Source: Magnetococcales bacterium (GTDB taxonomy: Bacteria; Pseudomonadota; Magnetococcia; Magnetococcales; Magnetaquicoccaceae). From it: DNA of 64,000 nt. This document shows positions 49,486-58,200 of the stretch, piece by piece. How positions within the stretch are numbered: position 1 is the stretch's first letter; each line of letters starts with the position of its first letter. The notes under the pieces are model-generated. The model ran no database searches. It was not told where the DNA came from and saw only the letters and a program-made list of their open reading frames with translations. Made by a program: the position numbers and the translations under genes. The DNA lies in assembly GCA_015231375.1 (NCBI GenBank), contig JADGBT010000004.1:62001-126000 (forward strand), written 5' to 3'.

Positions 49486-49818
49486 TCAATGCGTATCTTC
49501 CACCCCGATGATGACAATGGCCGTTACCTGTTTCCAATCCATTCCACCTTCCAATCCATAAAAAACCTCATCAGTCGGCTTGAAACACAGCCGAAACGGA
49601 GGGATCAAATCCATGGTAAAGGTACCACGTCGTTCTCCCTTCAACTCGTGACACCGTTCCGGTCGTTCATAAGGGGTAAATTCGCCCAAATGGTCTGCCG
49701 CACACAAAGAATCCAAACGTCGCCGTATGACTTTGGCTTGATTGCCATACTTCCTTTGAAGTTCCGCATCACAACTGAGCTCACGACTCATTCTGGGTTT
49801 TGAAAAACTTATATCCAT
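49486..49818 (-). CDS. higB: HigB-type toxin (RelE/ParE superfamily)
   Basis: A 110-residue RelE/HigB-like protein, probably a ribosome-dependent mRNA interferase. Supporting pattern: ELQRKYGNQAKVIRRRLDSL, CHELKGERRGTFTMDLIPPF and RLCFKP, the h.L.g.r.g.....i....R..F core of the HigB family. About 154 bp separate its stop from the likely antitoxin start, longer than usual. A repeat element lies between it and nrdJ. The first 20 residues (MDISFSKPRMSRELSCDAEL) are standard. Confidence 0.85.
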   Translation of the reverse strand: MDISFSKPRMSRELSCDAELQRKYGNQAKVIRRRLDSLCAADHLGEFTPYERPERCHELKGERRGTFTMDLIPPFRLCFKPTDEVFYGLEGGMDWKQVTAIVIIGVEDTH

Positions 49819-49849
49819 ATATAAGATCCATAGCAGTCAAAATCATCGA

Positions 49850-49988
49850 GAAAAAAATAGGTCTAGGGAATTAATTCCCCAGGATTTTGGTTTCTTGATC
49901 TTTTTAAAAATAAAATTTAGTTCAATTTTTTTGTTTTTAAAATCAAATTCCTGGGGGATGAATCCCCCAGGCCCCCTCTTTTTTTTCA
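49850..49988. repeat. Dispersed intergenic inverted-repeat element, copy 4 (two facing units)
   Basis: The left unit (AAAAAAATAGGTCTAGGGAA, TTAATTCCCCAGGATTTT) is degenerate. The right unit is near consensus (TCCTGGGGGATGAATCCCCC, AGGCCCCCTC, then eight T). The centre is a T/A tract (TTTTTTTGTTTTTAAAATC) very close to that of copy 2. It lies between nrdJ and higB. Confidence 0.85.
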
Positions 49989-50002
49989 ATAGTGGGTGCA
50001 AC

Positions 50003-52129
50003 CTACAGCTTGCCGTAATAGCCTTCCTTCAAGGCGTCGTAAAGATTGGCGGCGGTGTGCAGTTCGCCGTCGTACTCCACCTCCTCATCCCCCCGAAGTT
50101 CCACGGTCTCCCCGTTTTCCAGGGTGAAACGATAAGTGGTGTTGGCCAGATCCTGATTCTTGACCAAAACCCCCTGAAACGCCTCGGGATTGAACCGGAA
50201 CGTGGTGCAACCCTTCAAGCCACTCTCGTAAGCTTTGAGATAGATATCCTTGAAACGGTCGAAAGGAAAATCCGTCGGCACGTTGATGGTCTTGGAGATG
50301 GACGAATCGATCCATTTCTGGGCGGCGGCCTGGATCTCCACATGATCCTCCGGCGCGATGGCGCTGGCATCCACGAAATTCTCCGGCAGTCGCGCCGCCT
50401 CGTCGGTGACATACGGATCCGCCAACGGATGAATCAAGGTGCGATAGGCCAACAACTCATAAGAGAAGACATCGATCTTTTCCTTGGTCTTTCTCCCCGC
50501 CACAATCACATTGCGGGAATATTTGTGGGAGAAACTCGGCTCGATGCCATTGGAGCAGTTGTTGCCCAGCGACAAGGCGATGGTCCCGGTGGGAGCGATG
50601 GAGGTGTGATGGGTGAAACGACAGCCGTGTTCGGCAATCCGCTGACGCAACGCCGCCGGAAACTGGGCCATGTAGTGGCTGTATTGGGCCAGCAACACCC
50701 GCCCCGGCACCCGATCCCCCACACGGATGCCATCCTTGACCATATGGGGACGCTTGGCCATCATCACCGCGTCCACGGTGAACAGCTCCTCCATGATCGG
50801 GGCCGGACCCTTTTCCAACGCCAGCTCCACCCCGGTCTCCCAACCGACGATGGCCATCTCGCGGGCCACCTGCTCGGTGAAACGCACCGAAGCCGCATCC
50901 CCATAAGTCAGGTTCAACATCACGATCGCCGAACCCAATCCCATGAAACCCATGCCGTGACGCCGCTTGTGGGCGATTTCGGCGGCCTGGGGGGCCAAAG
51001 GCAGACCGTGCAGCTCCACCACGTTGTCGAGCATGCGCGTGAACACCCGCACCACCTCCCGAAACCGGGACCAGTCGAACCCGGCCCGAGGGGTGAACGG
51101 ATGATCCACGAAGCGGGTCAGATTGATCGACCCCAGCAGACAGGCCCCATGAGGCGGCAGAGGCTGTTCACCGCAGGGATTGGTGGAACGGATCTCCTCG
51201 CAAAACCAGTTGTTGTTCATCTCGTTGACCTTGTCGATGAGAATGAACCCCGGTTCGGCGTAGTCGTAGGTGGAGGTCATGATCAGATCCCACAACCGCC
51301 TGGCGGGCAGACGACGATAGACCCGACAGGCCACCTCGCCGCGATCGTTGGTGCGGTAGGGAGGCGCCGTCACCGGCCAGGGGCGATAGACCAGTTGCAC
51401 CTTGGGATCCTCCAGTTCGCTGGGATTGGCTGGAAAGACCAAATCCCACTCCCGATCCTGCTTCACCGCCTCGATGAACGGCGCGGTGATCAGACAGGAG
51501 AGATTGAACTGACGCAAACGGCCATCCTCGCGCTTGGCGCGGATAAAATCCAACACGTCGGGATGGGAGATGTCGAAGGTGGCCATCTGCGCGCCCCGCC
51601 GCCCCCCCGCCGAGGAGATGGTCTTGCACATGGCATCGAAGATATCCATGAACGACAACGGCCCCGAGGTGCTGGAACCGGCCCCGGCCACATAGGCCCC
51701 CCGGGGACGCAATGTGGAAAACTCATAACCGATGCCGCATCCGGCCTTGAGGGTCAAACCCGCCTCCCGCACCATGTCGAGGATATCCACCATGGAGTCC
51801 CGGACCGTCCCGGACACGGTGCAGTTGATGGTGCTGGTGGCCGGCTTGTGGGCGCCGGCGCCGGCGTTGGAGACGATCCGCCCTCCCGGAATCGCTCCCT
51901 GGCGCAAGGCGTCGAGGAATTGCGCCTGCCACCGGTCGCGACTCTCCGGACTCTCCACGCTGGCCAAGGTCGCGGCCACCCGTTGCCAGGTCTCCTCCAC
52001 AGAGGCGTCCACCGGCTCGCCTTTGGCGCTCTTCAGGCGATACTTGCTGTCCCAGATGGACAGAGAGGCGGGTTGCATGGCGATCCCTTCCCGGGAAAAC
52101 GCCGGATTGTCGGCAGCACGATTGGACAT
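50003..52129 (-). CDS. nrdJ: Adenosylcobalamin-dependent ribonucleotide reductase, catalytic part (NrdJa-like)
   Basis: Reduces ribonucleotides to deoxyribonucleotides without oxygen, using vitamin B12 to make the thiyl radical. From the ATG at 52129 the product is 708 residues; an ATG at 52078 is also possible. The barrel is intact: GGRIVSNAGAGAHKPATSTI and the active-site loop STNPCGEQPLPPHGACLLGS. The protein stops after DALKEGYYGKL, before the TSCPD/cysteine tail, which is encoded by the separate gene at 48329-49000. No nrdR box was identified. Confidence 0.95.
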   Translation of the reverse strand: MSNRAADNPAFSREGIAMQPASLSIWDSKYRLKSAKGEPVDASVEETWQRVAATLASVESPESRDRWQAQFLDALRQGAIPGGRIVSNAGAGAHKPATSTINCTVSGTVRDSMVDILDMVREAGLTLKAGCGIGYEFSTLRPRGAYVAGAGSSTSGPLSFMDIFDAMCKTISSAGGRRGAQMATFDISHPDVLDFIRAKREDGRLRQFNLSCLITAPFIEAVKQDREWDLVFPANPSELEDPKVQLVYRPWPVTAPPYRTNDRGEVACRVYRRLPARRLWDLIMTSTYDYAEPGFILIDKVNEMNNNWFCEEIRSTNPCGEQPLPPHGACLLGSINLTRFVDHPFTPRAGFDWSRFREVVRVFTRMLDNVVELHGLPLAPQAAEIAHKRRHGMGFMGLGSAIVMLNLTYGDAASVRFTEQVAREMAIVGWETGVELALEKGPAPIMEELFTVDAVMMAKRPHMVKDGIRVGDRVPGRVLLAQYSHYMAQFPAALRQRIAEHGCRFTHHTSIAPTGTIALSLGNNCSNGIEPSFSHKYSRNVIVAGRKTKEKIDVFSYELLAYRTLIHPLADPYVTDEAARLPENFVDASAIAPEDHVEIQAAAQKWIDSSISKTINVPTDFPFDRFKDIYLKAYESGLKGCTTFRFNPEAFQGVLVKNQDLANTTYRFTLENGETVELRGDEEVEYDGELHTAANLYDALKEGYYGKL

Positions 52130-52490
52130 GACCCCATCATCCTTCAAAAAAATAAGACGGTTCTGACACACCACAGGCCCACAACAAAACGAAATGATTC
52201 TCAATCCATCATCAAACCCCTCCCGCAAGACACGGGCAGCCTTTCAGCCCAAAAACCCCGAATCCCGAAGCGGTCCGACCCAAAACCGCCAATACCGGAA
52301 ACGAGTCCTCCCCTTTTGGGAACATCCATTCTGAAACATACCTTTGTGTTGACGAAAATCGCGCAAACCGATCAATTTTGATTGCATCCAAGCAAACTGA
52401 TGGTACCATATAATCTTTCGATAAACGCACACCCGGTACCAGACCCTCAACCCTGCCGCACTCCAAACATCAAGAAGGAAACGCCCAGAA
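52130..52490. other. 361-bp divergent intergenic region, nrdJ / rhodanese gene
   Basis: No gene and no recognisable cobalamin riboswitch. It is less GC-rich than its surroundings near 52340-52440. A perfect TATAAT (52409-52414) faces the rhodanese gene. Confidence 0.5.
52409..52414 (+). promoter_or_regulatory. Candidate -10 box for the rhodanese gene
   Basis: A perfect TATAAT lies 77 bp upstream of the start at 52491. No good -35 hexamer is found at 16-18 bp; TTGCAT lies 21 bp away. An activator may be needed. Confidence 0.3.
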
Positions 52491-53153
52491 ATGAACATGC
52501 CCCACATCATGAAGTTACTGTTCGTGGTTATGGCACTGGTGCTGGTCTCCCCATGGGAAGGCAAGGCGGGGCCTGTCAACATCACCAAGGATCTGGCCAA
52601 GTTCACGGTTCAACACGGCAAACAACAGATCACCGTCCAGCGCAACCAAGACACCCGCGCGGTCATCGAACCCGACTTCGCCAAGACCTCCCGCAACTGT
52701 CCGCCGTTTTGCATTCAGTCCATCGATACGGCCCCCGGGGTCAAGACCATCGGCGAGCTGGAACTGATCCAGTTCATGACGCAAGAGGTCAACAAAGGGA
52801 CCGGTCTGCTGATCGACGCCCGCACCCCGGACTGGCACGCCCAGGGGGTGATTCCCGGTTCGATCAACATCCCCTACACGGAACTGACCCCCTCTTTGGG
52901 CTCCAATCCCATCGAGACCGAAAACGCGCTGAAACGAACCGGAGCCGTCCAGGGGGAGGGTGGCTGGGATTTTACCAAGGCGAAGAAACTGGCCATCTGG
53001 TGCAACGGTCCCTGGTGCGGACAATCCCACGCCGCCATCCAGGGTCTGGTGGAGATGAAATATCCCGCCGACAAGATCTTCTATTACCGGGGAGGCATGC
53101 AGATGTGGAAACTGTTCGGCTTCCCGGTGGTTCCGCCAGCCGACGAGAAGTGA
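52491..53153 (+). CDS. Exported rhodanese-domain protein
   Basis: A 220-residue protein with an N-terminal signal peptide (IMKLLFVVMALVLVSPWEGK, cleavage near GKAG). The rhodanese domain has LLIDARTPDWHAQGVIPGSI, then the active-site loop IWCNGPWCGQSHAAI with Cys171 (nucleophile position) and Cys176, and a closing FYYRGGMQMWKLFGFPVV. A second pair, Cys70 and Cys74 (RNCPPFCI), precedes the domain, so periplasmic thiol chemistry is plausible. Sulfur donor and acceptor are unknown. It is monocistronic, ending at a strong bidirectional hairpin. Confidence 0.88.
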   Translation: MNMPHIMKLLFVVMALVLVSPWEGKAGPVNITKDLAKFTVQHGKQQITVQRNQDTRAVIEPDFAKTSRNCPPFCIQSIDTAPGVKTIGELELIQFMTQEVNKGTGLLIDARTPDWHAQGVIPGSINIPYTELTPSLGSNPIETENALKRTGAVQGEGGWDFTKAKKLAIWCNGPWCGQSHAAIQGLVEMKYPADKIFYYRGGMQMWKLFGFPVVPPADEK

Positions 53154-53205
53154 TCCCGCTTTCGGCCGGTTGATCCATCCCTTCCCGTCACCCCCTCCCC
53201 GTCAT

Positions 53206-53234
53206 TTTTCCGCGCTCTGGCAAGAGCGCGGAAA
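53206..53234. terminator. Bidirectional terminator
   Basis: TTTTCCGCGCTC pairs with GAGCGCGGAAAA around a short TGGCAA loop, between the convergent rhodanese gene and the 227-residue hypothetical gene. Confidence 0.9.
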
Positions 53235-53242
53235 ACCACGCC

Positions 53243-53926
53243 TCACCACAACTCCACCGCGCCTTCTTCTTGCAAGCGGGGATCCCGCAAGCCGCCGGGA
53301 AGCTGCAACTTGCGCCGTTCTCCCTCGCGCAGTTCCAGGCAGGGATAGCGTCCGTACATCTGCTCCAACGATTCGATCACCCGCTCCTCGGAGGAGAAAA
53401 TACGCACCGCCCATGCCAACTCCCACAGCCGCCAGTACTCCTGACGACACGAAAGCTGACGCCGTCTGGACTCCCCGGCCAGGGTGCAACGGGATTCCAG
53501 ACTGAGCATCTCCCGGGCGAGTTGATCCACCGCGTCGGACTGGGCGATCAGGTGTTCGGCGGCTCGCGCCTTGGGTTCCCGCTCCTTCATGGCCTGCATG
53601 GTCTGCAACAGGGCCTGTTTCACGAAAGGACCAAAAGGCCCGGCGGCCAGACGGGGATCTTTGGCCGCCTCGCCGAGCAGACGACGGGCCTCGATGAAAC
53701 GATCCAGTCCGATATTGCCGAACACCTCGCACAACGGATGAAACATTCCCCGTTCCGCCAACTCCATCATCACCCGCACGGCGGGATCCTGATGCAAGGA
53801 GACGGGCAACACCCCTTCCAGGGATTTGCCGCACACGATGTCATAACGCAACGACCCGTCACCCCGCATGATCGGCGCCAATTCCACCGGCACCGTTTCG
53901 CCCGTGTCTCCTTGCGATGCTTCCAT
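53243..53926 (-). CDS. Unknown protein, third gene of the PPDK-like/GAPDH-like operon
   Basis: A 227-residue protein that I do not recognise. The ATG at 53926 has GGAGGG 6 nt upstream. It is predicted soluble and mostly helical, rich in Arg, Glu and Leu (EREPKARAAEHLIAQSDAVD; SRRRQLSCRQEYWRLWELAW), with no signal peptide or membrane helix. It begins 46 bp after the gap-like stop and ends at a strong terminator, so it closes the operon. An accessory or regulatory role for the two enzymes upstream is inferred from position only. Confidence 0.8.
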   Translation of the reverse strand: MEASQGDTGETVPVELAPIMRGDGSLRYDIVCGKSLEGVLPVSLHQDPAVRVMMELAERGMFHPLCEVFGNIGLDRFIEARRLLGEAAKDPRLAAGPFGPFVKQALLQTMQAMKEREPKARAAEHLIAQSDAVDQLAREMLSLESRCTLAGESRRRQLSCRQEYWRLWELAWAVRIFSSEERVIESLEQMYGRYPCLELREGERRKLQLPGGLRDPRLQEEGAVELW

Positions 53927-53972
53927 GATCAACCCTCCCTCTTCATGATAGTGAGTGCGCCATTGCCGGTCG

Positions 53973-55217
53973 TCAAATCATCTGACTGGCGACGTGATCG
54001 GTCAGATCCCCCAGCATGTTGGCATAGCTGCCCAGCTCGTTGTCATACCATCCATAGACCACCACCTGGGTCACCGGGGCTTCCAGGGTATGCCGGGGCA
54101 GACTGGCCAGCATTTCCAGGATCTCCGGCGACAGCCCCGGCACCCGATCCAGGTTCAGGCGGATGAAGGCGGTACGGGTATGGGTCTCCTGCCCTTCGAT
54201 CACCGTGGCCGCCTTGGGAAAGCCGATCATGTCCGAGGAGACGTTTTGCATCTCCGAGTAGGCCAGATAGTTCCGGTAGGCCCCCTGGGAGGCCTCCTGG
54301 TAGATGCCGTTGATGTCGGAACGGTTGATGGGGCGCTCCCGGCTTTCGGACTGGAGATTCAAGGTGAGGATGGTCAAGGAGCCGGTGGTGGTGGGCACGC
54401 GGACCGATTCGGCCATGAAACCCACATCCCCCATTTCCGGCAACACCAGCCGCAGCGCCTTGGCCGCGCCGGTGGTGGTCAGGATGATGTTGTTCATGAT
54501 GCTGCGGCTTTTGCGCAGATCCTTGGCTCCGGCCGCCGGCACCGCGTCCAGCACGGTCTGACTGCTGGTGGAGGCGTGGACCGTCACCATGGAAGCGGAC
54601 AGGATCCGGTCCACTCCGAAGTGATCCAGGATCGGCTTCATCATGAACGACAGACAGGTGGTGGTACACGAAGCCGCCGAAATCAGGACGTGGCGGGCGG
54701 GATCATAGGTCTCTTCGTTGATGCCCATCACCGTGGTCACGGCGTCTTCGGGCATGCCGAGCCCCTGGCTTTTCACCTTGAAGGGCGCGGAAAGCACCAC
54801 CTTGCGCGCGCCCGCCTGCAAATGACCCCGCAACGCCCCTTCCGGCGCGTCGAAAGAACGGGTGGGATCGATGAACACCCCGGTGCAATCCACCACCAGT
54901 TGCACATCGTTTTCCCGCCAGGCGATCTCTCGGGGATTGCGTCCGGCGCGCAGAAAGCGGACCGGCACGCCGTCGATGGTCATGGTTCCGGCGGCCTCGT
55001 CGAGATTCTCGATCACCCGCTGGCCGCGCACGCCGTGCAGATACTGGGTCAACCGGCCATATGTGCTGTCCTTTTCGACTGTTTCCGCCAGATCCTGAAG
55101 ACTTGCGCCCACTTCGCGGCCCAGATTGACCACGATTCCGGAAAAGCGCTTGCGCGCCACATGGGTCCACAAGGAGAGTTTGCCAATACGACCCATGCCA
55201 TTGATACCCAATTTCAT
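53973..55217 (-). CDS. gap: Divergent GAPDH-like dehydrogenase
   Basis: A 414-residue protein of the glyceraldehyde-3-phosphate dehydrogenase family, about 80 residues longer than usual. The Rossmann start is MKLGINGMGRIGKLSL. The catalytic cysteine Cys184 is in ISAASCTTTCLSFMMKP (family SCTTNC) and the base His214 in SMVTVHASTSS. Later motifs are TTTGAAKALRLVLPEMG and VVYGWYDNELGSYANML. The acidic residue that normally ends strand beta-2 and selects NAD+ (NDL) is replaced (VVNLGREVG), so cofactor preference may differ. It follows the PPDK-like gene by 27 bp. Confidence 0.85.
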   Translation of the reverse strand: MKLGINGMGRIGKLSLWTHVARKRFSGIVVNLGREVGASLQDLAETVEKDSTYGRLTQYLHGVRGQRVIENLDEAAGTMTIDGVPVRFLRAGRNPREIAWRENDVQLVVDCTGVFIDPTRSFDAPEGALRGHLQAGARKVVLSAPFKVKSQGLGMPEDAVTTVMGINEETYDPARHVLISAASCTTTCLSFMMKPILDHFGVDRILSASMVTVHASTSSQTVLDAVPAAGAKDLRKSRSIMNNIILTTTGAAKALRLVLPEMGDVGFMAESVRVPTTTGSLTILTLNLQSESRERPINRSDINGIYQEASQGAYRNYLAYSEMQNVSSDMIGFPKAATVIEGQETHTRTAFIRLNLDRVPGLSPEILEMLASLPRHTLEAPVTQVVVYGWYDNELGSYANMLGDLTDHVASQMI

Positions 55218-55244
55218 GACGAGATTCTCCTGATAGAAATGAAC

Positions 55245-58200
55245 TTACAAACCCACATCACCCGCCCAGACCGTGGCCACCGGATGCCAGCCCTTGTACA
55301 ACAGACCCCGGTTGCCATCGATGCTGATGGGATCTCCATATTGAATGACCTCGCCGTCGATTTCGCAACGGCTGGAGGATTCGCGCACCACCAACAATTC
55401 ACATCCCACCACACAGGTCTTCTCCAGACGGGCGGCGACGATGGCCGCGTGGGAGGTCTGGCCTCCCCGGGCGGTCAACAGGCCATCCGCCGTGGAGATT
55501 TCCCGGATATCCTCCGGCACCGTATCATAGCGGATCAGGATCAAAGGCGCATCCGGATCCTTGGCGCGCATGCGCACGATCTCTTGCATGTTGAACACCG
55601 CCAATCCGCACAACACCCCGCCGCTGGCGCCGATCCCCTGGGTCAGCAGACTGGAACGCAGTTCCGGGGAGTCCAGAAACACCGCCCGCACCGCATTGCG
55701 TCCCTTGGCGGTCACCATGTCCCGCGTCTGGAGGAAAAAGAGATTTTCCACCCCCGGGCCATCAAATGTAAACTCCATTTCCTGATGGTTCCACCCCCTC
55801 TGGAGGATCAACCTTCTCGCAGCGCAACGCAAGGCGTCATAAATCTCCGGGAATCGGGTTTCCAGACAGGTTTCCGGATCCCGGCGATCATAACGGCACT
55901 GTTCCAGGGAGATGGCGTCCGTGGAGACCAGTCCTCCCACGATATCCTCCCCCTGATCTCCGGTGGCGTAATCCCCCCACAAGACCACGCGGTCGAGTTT
56001 GCGGTGGGGATGGGCGGTGAAAAACACCCCGGAGCCGGATTGACGGTGCAAATTGCCGTAGACCATGCGTTGCAGCACCACGGCGGTCCCCCAGTCGTCG
56101 GAGATGTTCATGATGCGCCGGTACTCTCTGGCCTTGGGGAGATTCCAGGAGTCCATCACCTGATTGATGGCGGCCTGCAACTGTTCCCAGGGGTCTTCCG
56201 GGATCTCGATGCCGATGCGGCGCGCGGTGCGATAGTAGTCGCGGGCCAGATCGGCCATCTGTTCCGGGGTGAACTCCCGTTTCTTGCGCACCCCGCAGCG
56301 CCGTTTGGCCTGCCGCATCAAGTCGGTGAACAGACCCCGGTTGACATCGAAGGTCATGCTCCAGGACTGGACAAACCGCCGATAGTTGTCCCAGGCGAAA
56401 AAGGCGTTGCCCGACCAGTCGGCCAGTCCCTGCACGATGGCTTCGTTGATGCCCACGTTGTGGATGGTCTGCATCATGCCCGGCATGGAGATCAACGCGC
56501 CACTGCGCACCGACAGCAGCAGCGGATTGCACGCGCCGCCAAAGATCAGGCCGGTCTCCTCTTCGATGGCGCCAACCCTCTCCCGCAACCGCTGGGTGAA
56601 ATCGCGACCCGCCAGGGAGTACGCACGCACCACCTCCCGACAGCGGAAATATTCGGTGGTGGTGATCACGCCGGAGGGGACCGGCAGATCCATGGCGGCC
56701 AATTCGGTGAGATTGAACCCCTTGTTGCCCAGATGGATCAGATCCCGCACCCGTGGATCCGGATCGTGGATGGGGCAGAACAGCTTGGCCGGGTCATAGG
56801 TCATCAGCTTGTTCATCAACTCGCCGGGGAGCTTCCCCTCCTGGCGGGACAGAATGCGCAGAATGCGCGACACGAAGCGGTCGAAGGTTTGCAAGCCGAA
56901 GGTTTCGGCGATCAGGTCGCGCATGAAGGATTCGGTGACCCGTTCCAGGGTGACCGCGCCTTCCGCGTCTCTCAAGGCGGCATAACGGGGCACCATGGCC
57001 AGATCCGGGAGCATGGGCACGATCACCGCCAGATTGTCGCGGTGGTGGATCACATAGTAGGCGTGGATGATCTCCTTGATGGCGTCGGAGAAGTTGCGGA
57101 AAATGTCCAGATACTGGTGAAAGGAGAACTGGTTGAGCTCCAGAAAACGCATCAGCACGGCCCGCAGGTTCTCCAGCCGTCGCGAGGAGACCCCGTCCAG
57201 CTCCAAGGCGCGCAGGTAGAACTGCATGTACTTGTCGATCCTGAAAAAGGCCGCCCGGGTGATGAACCCTTCCGGGATGCGTTCCACCAGCCGTTCCAGG
57301 TGGACGTTGGCCAGATCCTCCAGCCGGAACAGCAACGACAGGGAGTCGAACTTGCGTTCCTGATACCGTCCGTAGACCGAGGGGATATCCACGGCGATAT
57401 GGCGTTTTTGATAGATCTCCTCCATGGCCGGAAAGGTTTCCCGGCTCAGGATCACCTGTTTCAAGGATTCCATGGCCCCCAGCAGGGCGTTGAGCCGGAT
57501 GTCGTCCCGGGTCTCCCCGGCCTCCAGCACCTCCACCAGCCACTCCATGCCCGCGATTTCCGACTCTTTGGCCTTTTGCACCAGCGCCAGCACCCCGTGA
57601 CGGCTGGGATGGTATTTGTGATCGAGCAGACGATACAACCGGATCAGCAGGAACACCCGGCGACCCTCTCCCGCCGGGGCGTCGGTCAACTCCCGGATGG
57701 TGCGTTCGAGGGTCTCCAGGGGCAGGTTGAGCAGGCTGGCGGGATCCTCGATGGCCAGGGTCGCGAAGAGGTGTCGCGTCACCCGATGCACCCCGTCGAA
57801 CCAGGGGCCGGGCACCTGGATCGCCTCCAGGGCCGGAGCGGAGACCAGTCCGGCCAGACGCGACTTCTCCCCGGAACGCCAGAAGTCGAGAATGGCCCGC
57901 ACCAGATCCACCATCAGGTTGGTGCTTTCGACGTGGCAGGCCTTGCGCAAAAAATGGATCAGCCGATCCTGGCGTTTGGACAGCTCATCGAGTTCGGTGG
58001 AGACATCCCGCAATTCGCCTTCGGCGCCGATTTCGTTGTAGTAGACCGGCAGCAGGCGGGCGAACTGCTTGACCAGATTGAACACCGGGGCCACATCCCC
58101 GTTGAGCAGACGGGTGACCTCCTTCTGGAACAGGTCCGTATCCCGGATCAAGGTGCCGGAAAGCTTGAGATTGATGATCAAGGCCGACAGCAGGGTCGAA

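Noticed and set aside
52130-52490. Cobalamin riboswitch before the B12-dependent reductase
   Set aside because: No B12-box-like sequence or matching set of stems was found by eye; a B12-dependent enzyme would not normally be shut off by B12.
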